From contig DMCT01000072.1 in NCBI GenBank assembly GCA_003446665.1, positions 4,979 to 22,003 of the forward strand: 17,025 nt of DNA, in the 5' to 3' direction. The notes under the pieces are model-generated. The model was not told where the DNA came from. It ran no database searches and saw nothing but the letters and a program-made list of their open reading frames with translations. Positions 7,866 to 13,917 of the stretch are shown here, in pieces. Source of the stretch: Synergistaceae bacterium (lineage in GTDB: Bacteria > Synergistota > Synergistia > Synergistales > Thermovirgaceae). Both the position numbers and the translations under genes were made by a program. Position 1 is the stretch's first letter. Each line of letters opens with the position of its first letter.

Positions 7866-9548
7866 ATGAAAAAAGATGTTTCAGAAATCCTGAGGAACCT
7901 TCTGACTGAGGCTTTACTGGAGATCGCCGAGGAACGGGGGAAAACGCTCGAAGAGGAACCGATTGTGGAAATAGAAAGGCCCAGGCGAGAGGATCACGGC
8001 GACTGGGCTACGAATGTTGCCTTGCAGTGGGCCAAATTCCTTGGTGAAAAGCCCAGGATCCTGGCCGAGGACATTGTCAGACGTCTCGAACATAGCGAAT
8101 ATCTGAAAGAAATCAAGGTGGCAGGGCCGGGATTCATAAACTTCGTCCTCTCAGACAAATGGATATCGGATCTGCTTTCAAACGTCATAGAAAAGCAGGA
8201 GGACTTTGGTCGCGTTGATGTAGGAAAAGGAAGAAAAGTACAGGTGGAATTTGTGAGTGCCAACCCCACCGGGCCTTTGCACGTAGGACACGGTAGGGGT
8301 GCGGCCGTAGGTGATATATGTGCGAACATCCTTTCCTACGCTGGTTGGGAAGTAGAAAGAGAATACTATATAAATGATGCCGGACTGCAGATGGAACTTC
8401 TGGGAAAGTCCGTTCAGGCCCGGTATTTCGAGATTTGCGGTAAGCCGGAGCTGGTCACTTTCCCCGAGGACGGATACAAGGGCGCTTATATATACGAAAT
8501 CGCAGATAAAATACGCGAGGCCGAAGGGGAGAGGTTCCTGGATGCAGATCCCGAAAAGAGCCTGCCTTTTTTCAAGGATTATGCAATGTCTGATATCTTG
8601 GAAGGCATCAAGGAAGACCTTTCCCGGTTCGGGGTAGTGTTCGACGTCTGGTTCTCTGAAAAATCCCTGTATGAGGGCGAAGCAGTTGAAAGAACCATCG
8701 CCACTTTAAAAGAGAACGGTTACGCCTACGACGCCGACGGAGCGATATGGTTCAGGTCTACCGCCTTTTCAGATGACAAGGACAGAGTGCTCGTGCGCAG
8801 CAATGGCGTTCCCACTTATTTCATGTCCGACGTGGTTTATCATAAAAACAAGTATGACAGGGGATTCGATCTTGTAATCGATGTTTGGGGCGCAGACCAC
8901 CATGGTTATATCCCCAGGATGAAGGCTGCCGTCCAGGCTCTGGGCAGAAAGCCGGAGGATCTTGAAGTGCTTCTCATACAGTTTGTCAACCTGCTCAGGG
9001 GCGGCGAACAGGTAGCCATGTCCACGCGTTCAGGTGAATTCGTCACCCTCCGCGAAGTTATAGAGGAAGTCGGGGTCGACGCGACAAGGTACTTTTTTGC
9101 CATGAGACGCTCGGACAGTCATCTGGATTTTGATCTTGACCTGGCGAAGAGTACATCCACTGAAAATCCTGTTTATTACGTGCAGTACGCCCATGCCAGG
9201 ATAAATAGCATCTTCAGGGAAGCGGAATCGAGGGGAGCCCCTCTTTCCAGGGATCCATCCGAAGTCGATGTGACCCTTCTCAAGGAACCTGAGGAGACGG
9301 CGCTTATCAGGCAAATAGCTTCCTTTCCTGACGAGGTAAAAAAAGCGGCGGAAGAATTCGCACCTCACAGGATAACCTTTTTCGCTTACGAACTTGCCGG
9401 GGCTTTCCACAGTTTTTACAATGCCCACAGGGTCCTGGGCGTAAATGAAGATCTTGAAGCAGCACGTTTGTGCCTCACCAAAGCTACCAAAGTGGTGCTT
9501 GCCAAGGCTCTGGACCTTCTCGGGATAACGGCACCCGAAAGGATGTAA
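7866..9548 (+). CDS. argS: Arginyl-tRNA synthetase
   Basis: This class I aminoacyl-tRNA synthetase charges tRNA-Arg in the cytosol. It is 560 residues, the usual ArgS length. The N-terminal Arg-tRNA synthetase additional domain leads to the catalytic core with VEFVSANPTGPLHVGHGRG; the HIGH-type motif is HVGH at 139-142. The KMSKS position is the relaxed MSTRSG (about 385-390), as in many ArgS proteins. The sequence then runs through DATRYFFAMRRSDSHLDFDLDLA and PVYYVQYAHAR, which are ArgS hallmarks, into the helical DALR anticodon-binding domain and a C-terminal Met. The ATG follows GGGGTTGAT (7851-7859), a near match to the anti-Shine-Dalgarno complement. It is flanked closely by the exported protein (24 bases) and the FtsB-like gene (7 bases), so all are probably one transcript. 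Confidence 0.97.
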   Translation: MKKDVSEILRNLLTEALLEIAEERGKTLEEEPIVEIERPRREDHGDWATNVALQWAKFLGEKPRILAEDIVRRLEHSEYLKEIKVAGPGFINFVLSDKWISDLLSNVIEKQEDFGRVDVGKGRKVQVEFVSANPTGPLHVGHGRGAAVGDICANILSYAGWEVEREYYINDAGLQMELLGKSVQARYFEICGKPELVTFPEDGYKGAYIYEIADKIREAEGERFLDADPEKSLPFFKDYAMSDILEGIKEDLSRFGVVFDVWFSEKSLYEGEAVERTIATLKENGYAYDADGAIWFRSTAFSDDKDRVLVRSNGVPTYFMSDVVYHKNKYDRGFDLVIDVWGADHHGYIPRMKAAVQALGRKPEDLEVLLIQFVNLLRGGEQVAMSTRSGEFVTLREVIEEVGVDATRYFFAMRRSDSHLDFDLDLAKSTSTENPVYYVQYAHARINSIFREAESRGAPLSRDPSEVDVTLLKEPEETALIRQIASFPDEVKKAAEEFAPHRITFFAYELAGAFHSFYNAHRVLGVNEDLEAARLCLTKATKVVLAKALDLLGITAPERM

Positions 9549-9555
9549 AAGTGAA

Positions 9556-9861
9556 ATGATCCGGTTGCGCTGGGTTTTTCTTCTTGCAGCGGTTTTTTGC
9601 ATACTGGCGATAATCGGAACTGCCTATATAGTGGAGATCAACAAGATTCGGGAACTCTCCGTTCTGGTGGATGAGCGCATGGACCGCCTGGTGAGAATGA
9701 GCAGAAAGATGCAGGAAATGGAAGACAAGATCCGGTTTTACAAAACGCCGGAAGGGATTGCCAGATTGGCAAGAGAACAGTTCAACCTGACTTATCCGGG
9801 CGAGCAAATCTTTCGGATCGAAATCGTTTCGGGAGACGACTTGCCTCCGGAGAAGCAGTAG
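9556..9861 (+). CDS. Septum formation initiator, FtsB/DivIC-like
   Basis: This is a small bitopic membrane protein of the FtsB/DivIC family, a connector of the FtsQ/FtsL (DivIB/FtsL) division complex at the septum. Its 101 residues comprise a short basic N-terminus (MIRLR), one transmembrane helix (about 6-24) and an extracytoplasmic coiled coil (about 25-62, rich in Glu, Arg, Lys and Met). The family's C-terminal block follows: KTPEGIARLAREQFNLTYPGEQIFRIE, with the conserved ARE, PGE and aromatic positions. There is no strong Shine-Dalgarno directly before the ATG; AAAGGA at 9538-9543 lies inside the argS end, so translation may depend on coupling to argS 7 bases upstream. Its last 21 bases hold the rpsF promoter. 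A more distant coiled-coil protein is possible but the PGE block makes the family likely. Confidence 0.85.
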   Translation: MIRLRWVFLLAAVFCILAIIGTAYIVEINKIRELSVLVDERMDRLVRMSRKMQEMEDKIRFYKTPEGIARLAREQFNLTYPGEQIFRIEIVSGDDLPPEKQ

Positions 9862-9869
9862 CGTATAAT
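9841..9869 (+). promoter_or_regulatory. Sigma70-type promoter for rpsF-ssb-rpsR
   Basis: TTGCCT (9841-9846) and TATAAT (9864-9869) are separated by exactly 17 bases. The -35 lies within the last codons of the divIC-like gene and the -10 begins 3 bases after its stop. Initiation near 9876 would give a leader of about 65 bases before the rpsF GTG. This decouples ribosomal-protein synthesis from the secA-argS unit. Confidence 0.78.
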
Positions 9870-9888
9870 TCTCATTCGTTTGTCCCCT

Positions 9889-9921
9889 GTCCCTCTTTAT
9901 GTCGAGAGGGACCAAAAGTCC
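9889..9921 (+). promoter_or_regulatory. Structured 5' leader of rpsF with two mutually exclusive hairpins
   Basis: GTCCCTCT (9889-9896) pairs with AGAGGGAC (9905-9912), 8 base pairs with an 8-base loop. The 3' arm contains GGAC (9909-9912), which can instead pair with GTCC (9918-9921) around CAAAA. Both lie just before the strong Shine-Dalgarno GGGAGGAGGTGA (9925-9936). In many bacteria this operon is autoregulated by an S6:S18 complex binding the rpsF leader. I do not see the conserved CCG of the published motif, so the role here is only a suggestion. Confidence 0.4.
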
Positions 9922-9940
9922 AAAGGGAGGAGGTGAAAAC

Positions 9941-10225
9941 GTGCGACCCTACGAATTGATGGTAATCCTCGAACCTGAGCTTGAAGACCACAAGGCACTT
10001 GTCGATGAGATACAGGAGGTCGTGCGGAACCTCGGGGGTGAGATCGAAAAAGCCGAAGTATGGGGTAAGCGGCGCCTTGCATACCCTATCCAGAAGCGAA
10101 TGGAAGGCCACTATTCGGTAATGGCTTTCAAGATCGAACCTGAAAAAGTATCCGAGGTCGAAAGGATTCTGCGGTTGAAACAGCAGGTTATGCGTCATCT
10201 TGTTACCCTACGTGATGAAAGCTAG
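9941..10225 (+). CDS. rpsF: 30S ribosomal protein S6
   Basis: S6 binds with S18 in the platform of the 30S subunit. Starting at GTG 9941 gives 94 residues beginning MRPYELMVILEPELED, the standard S6 N-terminus. A longer frame from ATG 9899 would add an atypical 14-residue extension. The ATG at 9899 lies in a hairpin loop and lacks a ribosome site, whereas GTG 9941 follows an excellent GGAGGAGGTGA. Characteristic parts are the GKRRLAYPIQKRMEGHY segment (about 46-62) and a VERILRLKQQVMRHL C-terminal helix (the usual place for RHLV). It is first in the conserved rpsF-ssb-rpsR order, 12 bases before ssb. Confidence 0.96.
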   Translation: MRPYELMVILEPELEDHKALVDEIQEVVRNLGGEIEKAEVWGKRRLAYPIQKRMEGHYSVMAFKIEPEKVSEVERILRLKQQVMRHLVTLRDES

Positions 10226-10237
10226 GGAGTGATTTCG

Positions 10238-10738
10238 TTGGCACGAGGTTTCAACAAGGTTATTCTCATGGGCAACCTGGCCAGGGATCCGGAAGTCCGA
10301 TACACTACATCCAACCAGGCCATCGCAAAAATAACCGTAGCGGTAAACCGCATAAGCAAAAATCGCGACGGCGAAGTGCAGGAGCAGGTCGATTTCATTC
10401 CCGTAGTAGTTTTCGGGAATCAGGCCGAAAACTGTGAACGTTATCTGCGCAAGGGCAGCGCCGTTTTGGTTGAAGGACGAATGCAGGTAAGAAACTACGA
10501 AACCTCAAGCGGCGAACGCAGGTGGGTGACCGAAGTAGTTGCACAGCAAGTCAATTTCGTCGGCAGCAGACGCGATAACGACGGAGGCTACCGAGGTCAG
10601 GAAGCCGATTCCGGCACTACCAGAAAAGAACGGGTAGGAAGTCTTAGGGAAAAGGGTTTTGACGACGACTTCCCCATGGATTTTTCGGAAGTGGATTCCG
10701 AAAAGGGAGAAGACGACGAAGTGGACATCCCTTTTTAG
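10238..10738 (+). CDS. ssb: Single-stranded DNA-binding protein
   Basis: SSB coats single-stranded DNA during replication, repair and recombination and recruits partners through its acidic tail. From TTG 10238 it is 166 residues beginning MARGFNKVILMGNLARDPEVRYT, the standard SSB start. The in-frame GTG 10229 would place MISL ahead of this and lies within the Shine-Dalgarno GGGAGTGAT (10225-10233). The OB-fold spans about residues 1-105, with the KGSAVLVEGRMQVRNYE strand and a WVTEVVAQ strand. A low-complexity Gly/Glu/Asp/Arg linker follows, ending in the tail DDEVDIPF, which matches the partner-binding DDDIPF-type tip. It sits between rpsF and rpsR as in most bacteria. DnaB and DivIC-like genes nearby fit a replication and division neighbourhood. 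Confidence 0.97.
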   Translation: MARGFNKVILMGNLARDPEVRYTTSNQAIAKITVAVNRISKNRDGEVQEQVDFIPVVVFGNQAENCERYLRKGSAVLVEGRMQVRNYETSSGERRWVTEVVAQQVNFVGSRRDNDGGYRGQEADSGTTRKERVGSLREKGFDDDFPMDFSEVDSEKGEDDEVDIPF

Positions 10739-10748
10739 AAGCGCTTCC

Positions 10749-10765
10749 CCTTTTAAGGCAAAAGG
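10749..10765 (+). promoter_or_regulatory. Small hairpin overlapping the rpsR Shine-Dalgarno
   Basis: CCTTTT (10749-10754) pairs perfectly with AAAAGG (10760-10765) around the loop AAGGC. The right arm includes part of the rpsR ribosome site AAAGGAGG (10761-10768). The stem has only two G-C pairs, so it is weak and may have no role. If it forms, it would tune S18 translation. Confidence 0.25.
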
Positions 10766-10774
10766 AGGATTGTC

Positions 10775-11014
10775 ATGGCCTTTCCGAGAGGAAAAACCAA
10801 GAGGAGAAGAAGGCCCAAGGTCTGCTTCTTCTGTATCGACAAGGTGGACAAAGTCGATTATAAGGAAACGGATAAGCTCAGAAAATACCTGAGCGAACGC
10901 GGCAAGATAGTACCACGTCGTGTTACAGGCAGTTGTGCGAAGCACCAGAGGCAGCTGACACGGGCCATTAAAAGAGCCCGCTTCATGGCCCTGTTGCCGT
11001 ACACCGTCGAATAG
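10775..11014 (+). CDS. rpsR: 30S ribosomal protein S18
   Basis: S18 partners S6 on the 30S platform. It is 79 residues. The N-terminus is strongly basic (KTKRRRRPK), followed by VCFFC (Cys17, Cys20), a [18 protein letters not shown] segment, then [30 protein letters not shown]. The latter is nearly invariant in S18. Cys17, Cys20, Cys54 and His57 could form the zinc site of the C+ form of S18. ATG 10775 follows AAAGGAGGAT (10761-10770). It is the last gene of the rpsF-ssb-rpsR unit and is followed by a strong terminator at 11051. Confidence 0.97.
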   Translation: MAFPRGKTKRRRRPKVCFFCIDKVDKVDYKETDKLRKYLSERGKIVPRRVTGSCAKHQRQLTRAIKRARFMALLPYTVE

Positions 11015-11028
11015 GTTTACGGCATCAA

Positions 11029-11042
11029 AGTTTTTAAAAACT
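11029..11042 (+). repeat. Perfect 14-base palindrome after rpsR
   Basis: The 14 bases at 11029-11042 (AG, five T, five A, CT) are a perfect loopless palindrome, 14 bases after the rpsR stop and just before the GC-rich terminator. It is AT-rich and would form a poor hairpin in RNA. It may be a spacer or a DNA-binding site; no role can be assigned. Confidence 0.3.
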
Positions 11043-11050
11043 CCTTGGAG

Positions 11051-11080
11051 GGGGAGGGGCCGCGGCTTCTCCCCTTTATT
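11051..11080 (+). terminator. Intrinsic terminator after rpsR
   Basis: GGGGAGGGGC (11051-11060) pairs with GCTTCTCCCC (11065-11074) over 10 base pairs, two of them G-T, around the loop CGCG. It is followed by TTTATT. The very GC-rich stem with a short T-rich tail fits an intrinsic terminator closing rpsF-ssb-rpsR. Read-through is possible because no convincing promoter is visible before the next gene at 11127. Confidence 0.8.
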
Positions 11081-11126
11081 GGTAGTTTGGCTTTGTGATT
11101 GGGCTGACTATGGAAGGGGGAAGAAA

Positions 11127-12077
11127 ATGAATAAAACCAGGGAAATGGTTGAATCGTCCCTTCTGATGGCTCTTGCTGTGGTACTTTTTCTCGCAGGTTA
11201 TGTACTGCCTGTTGTTGGAATGATATTTTCCCTGGTTTGTCCCGCTCCGCTGGTCGTTTTGGGACTGCGGCACAGCATGGCCAGATCTGTTCTGGGAGTT
11301 TTCGTGGCTTCCATTTTGGTAAGTGCCTTTACCGGAGTCACGGGAGGACTCTTCTTTCTTCTTGGATTTGGAATTCTGGGCGTGGGACTTGGGATACTGG
11401 CCAAGCGGTTGAATTCCTCGGTAGAGATCCTACTTTGGGGGGTTCTGGTCTCACTGGCCGGGAAACTCCTTCTCATGGTGCTGGTGGCCAAAATAACCGG
11501 GGTCAACCCTATGGGGCTTGGTCCGGAAGAAGTAGGCTCCGTAATAGACAGTGTCCTCGCAGTTTACCAACGTATGGGCATGTCACCGGAGACTCTGGCA
11601 ACCGCGGAAAAACAGATCAGGTCCACCTTGAGCCTGCTGCCCTACGTTTTCCCGGCGCTTTTGATAATGGCTTCCGCTCTGGATTGTTTTTTAAGCTACG
11701 TTGTCAGCCGTTCCGTGCTTAAAAGGATAGGGAGGGGTGTTCTCCCCCCCGTTCCTGCCCTTTCATATTGGCGTTTTCCCAGAAATCTTTTTTGGGCGCT
11801 ACTGGTTGCGGTTCTTTTGTCTATGGCGGCTTACATAGAAAATGTTCCACCGGTGATTCCCAGGATCGGTCTTAATTTGCGTATCCTGGTGATGATTTTG
11901 TTTTACCTGCAGGGGCTGGCGGTTGCATGGGCCTTCATGTGCGTGAAGAAAGCGCCGAAAATCCTCAGGTTTATTGGAGTATTTTTGACTCTTTTCGTGC
12001 CCCTTTTGACTCAACTGGCCGTTATTTTGGGTATTATTGACATGTGGTTCGACATCAGGTCGAAATTTCGGAGGTGA
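11127..12077 (+). CDS. DUF2232 (YybS-like) polytopic membrane protein
   Basis: This is a hydrophobic inner-membrane protein of 316 residues with about eight predicted helices. The family (DUF2232, which includes B. subtilis YybS) has no settled function. Supporting features are the short polar start [21 protein letters not shown], the [12 protein letters not shown] segment, a soluble central loop (about residues 130-170) and the C-terminal block [20 protein letters not shown]. The GIID-x2-F/W-D-x-R pattern is common at the end of this family. ATG 11127 follows GGAAGGGGGAAG. An in-frame start at 11079 would sit in the terminator tail and lacks a ribosome site. It lies 7 bases before rplI, and the rplI Shine-Dalgarno overlaps its stop, so the two are coupled. 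In Firmicutes yybS is often followed by gdpP (yybT) before rplI; here gdpP is absent. Confidence 0.8.
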   Translation: MNKTREMVESSLLMALAVVLFLAGYVLPVVGMIFSLVCPAPLVVLGLRHSMARSVLGVFVASILVSAFTGVTGGLFFLLGFGILGVGLGILAKRLNSSVEILLWGVLVSLAGKLLLMVLVAKITGVNPMGLGPEEVGSVIDSVLAVYQRMGMSPETLATAEKQIRSTLSLLPYVFPALLIMASALDCFLSYVVSRSVLKRIGRGVLPPVPALSYWRFPRNLFWALLVAVLLSMAAYIENVPPVIPRIGLNLRILVMILFYLQGLAVAWAFMCVKKAPKILRFIGVFLTLFVPLLTQLAVILGIIDMWFDIRSKFRR

Positions 12078-12084
12078 GTGCCCG

Positions 12085-12531
12085 ATGAAATGTATCTTGC
12101 TTGAAGATGTCCGTAAATTGGGGAAAAAAGGAGAACTTGTGGAAGTCTCCGACGGATACGGACGAAATTACCTTATACCCCGTGGCCTCGCCGAAGAGGC
12201 GACAAAGGAAAAAATAGCGGAGCTTAGGCAAAAGGAGAAAGCGAAAAAAGCAAAGGACGAGAAGGCCCGCGAGGAGGCCGAAGCATCAAGAAAATACCTT
12301 CAGGGCAAAAATGTCAAAGTAAGGGCGAGTGCGGGCGAAAAAGGGAAACTTTTCGGTAGCGTTACCTCTTCCCAGATTGCCGAAGCCATAGAAGAGCAGT
12401 TCAAGGTGAAGGTCAACAAGAAAGATATCAAAGTGGACGAACAAATAAAGGAACTTGGCACATATTCCATTCTGGTTCGGCTTTTTCAAGGCGTCGAGGC
12501 GAAGATGAACATCACGGTGGAGGCAGACTGA
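12085..12531 (+). CDS. rplI: 50S ribosomal protein L9
   Basis: L9 is the two-domain protein that bridges out from the base of the L1 stalk. It is 148 residues, the normal length. The N-domain begins [36 protein letters not shown], with the conserved GxK and [12 protein letters not shown] features. A long charged Lys/Glu/Ala helix (about 45-75) leads to the C-domain with [19 protein letters not shown] 12085 follows GGAGGTGAG (12070-12078); a longer frame from 12037 would overlap the upstream gene and add a non-family N-terminus. Only one base separates its stop from the dnaB start, indicating translational coupling. rplI-dnaB is a common arrangement. Confidence 0.96.
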   Translation: MKCILLEDVRKLGKKGELVEVSDGYGRNYLIPRGLAEEATKEKIAELRQKEKAKKAKDEKAREEAEASRKYLQGKNVKVRASAGEKGKLFGSVTSSQIAEAIEEQFKVKVNKKDIKVDEQIKELGTYSILVRLFQGVEAKMNITVEAD

Positions 12532-12532
12532 G

Positions 12533-13885
12533 GTGCCGGCCCAACTCTTCGACAAGGTTCCTCCCCACAACCTGGAAGCCGAAAGGGCAGTGCTAGGCGA
12601 CTGCCTTCTGGACGCAGAGGCGCTAACCCTCGCAGTGGACAGCCTCGTCCCCGAGGATTTTTATGACGTGGAACACCAGCAGGCATTCAAGCTCATGAGA
12701 GACATGGCGGCCAAGTCTAAACCGGTGGATCCGCTGACTTTTCTGGAAGAATTTTCGAAACAGAAAATACAGGACTCTTCCTGGGGACAACCTTTCGTGG
12801 CAGGGCTTGTCGATGCGGTGCCGACCACGGCAAACGTGGAGTACCATATAAGGATCGTCAAGGACAAGTCAGTGCACCGCCGCCTTATCCAGGTTGGAGG
12901 TGAAATAGCGCGTCTAGGCTACGCCGATGACAAGGAGCTTGAAGATGTCCTGGACGAAGCCGAAAGGGCGGTCTTCGAGGTTACCCAAAGCGGAAGCAGG
13001 GCGCCTTTCAGGCGCATCGGAGATGTTTTGGCCCCGACCTTTCAAGCCATAGAAGAGAGGTTCCACTCTCCGGCAACTAATGTTACGGGCGTGCCGAGCG
13101 GATTCAAGGATTTTGAAACCCTGACGGGCGGGTTCCAGCCCGGGAGCTTGAACATTCTTGCGGCAAGACCGTCCATGGGAAAGACGGCCTTTGCTCTGGA
13201 CGTCGCCCTTTCGGCGGCCATAGACCACGATTGTCCGGTTCTTTTCTTCAGTCTAGAGATGAGCGCGGAACAACTGGTACAAAGGATGCTGGGATCACGG
13301 GCCAGGGTTAATATACACGACCTTCGCACGGGGATGTTTCATGAGAATAACTGGACCGATCTGGCCGAGGCTGCGGGAGAACTCTCCAGAGCACCCATAT
13401 TTATCGACGACAGTTCCGTTTTGTCCACACTTGATCTAAGGGCCAGGAGCAGGCGCTTTAAGTCTCAATTTGTCAAGGACGGGATCGGCCTTATAATTGT
13501 CGACTACCTTCAGTTGATGCATTTTACGAAGCGAATAGAAAACAAACAACAGGAAGTGGCCGAAATATCACGTTCTTTGAAATCCGTAGCAAGAGAGCTC
13601 GACCTGCCGTTGATCGCCCTTTCACAGCTTTCGAGGGCAGTTGAGCAACGAACCGAGAAAAAACCGCAACTTTCAGACCTCCGGGACAGTGGAGCGATCG
13701 AACAGGATGCGGATCTAGTCATCCTGCTTTACAGGGCGGGCTATTATGAAAATGCCGGGGAAGAGACGGATCCTACGGCCGAAGTCATAGTTGCCAAGCA
13801 CAGGAACGGTCCCACGGGAACGGTAAAGCTCATCTTCCGCAAAGAATACGCCCATTTTGTAAATATGGCCTGGGATTCTGTCTGA
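12533..13885 (+). CDS. dnaB: Replicative DNA helicase DnaB
   Basis: This hexameric 5'-to-3' helicase unwinds DNA at the replication fork and binds primase through its N-domain. It is 450 residues, full length. The N-terminal domain has VPPHNLEAERAVLG (about 9-22). The RecA-like C-domain has Walker A ARPSMGKT (211-218), FFSLEMS with the catalytic Glu near 241, the Walker B block IIVDYLQLM (321-329), SQLSR (364-368), and KPQLSDLRDSGAIEQDAD (377-394), which contains the H4 arginine and glutamine residues. No intein or insertion is present. GTG 12533 has GGAGG (12519-12523) inside the rplI end and begins one base after the rplI stop. A promoter-like pair lies inside the gene at 13470-13497 but may be accidental. 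Confidence 0.97.
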   Translation: MPAQLFDKVPPHNLEAERAVLGDCLLDAEALTLAVDSLVPEDFYDVEHQQAFKLMRDMAAKSKPVDPLTFLEEFSKQKIQDSSWGQPFVAGLVDAVPTTANVEYHIRIVKDKSVHRRLIQVGGEIARLGYADDKELEDVLDEAERAVFEVTQSGSRAPFRRIGDVLAPTFQAIEERFHSPATNVTGVPSGFKDFETLTGGFQPGSLNILAARPSMGKTAFALDVALSAAIDHDCPVLFFSLEMSAEQLVQRMLGSRARVNIHDLRTGMFHENNWTDLAEAAGELSRAPIFIDDSSVLSTLDLRARSRRFKSQFVKDGIGLIIVDYLQLMHFTKRIENKQQEVAEISRSLKSVARELDLPLIALSQLSRAVEQRTEKKPQLSDLRDSGAIEQDADLVILLYRAGYYENAGEETDPTAEVIVAKHRNGPTGTVKLIFRKEYAHFVNMAWDSV

Positions 13886-13917
13886 CAGGAAACCGCCTGT
13901 CGGGGAAAGGACTGAAG

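Noticed and set aside
9899..9940. ATG 9899 as the rpsF start
   Set aside because: It sits in a hairpin loop with no Shine-Dalgarno and adds 14 residues foreign to S6; GTG 9941 has a very strong ribosome site and the canonical MRPYEL start.
10229..10237. GTG 10229 as the ssb start
   Set aside because: It overlaps the Shine-Dalgarno for TTG 10238, and SSB proteins normally begin MARGFNK, as the TTG gives.
13884..13901. GACAGG/CCTGTC hairpin after dnaB as a terminator
   Set aside because: The stem has only 6 base pairs and no T-run follows; the next gene starts 17 bases later with a good ribosome site.
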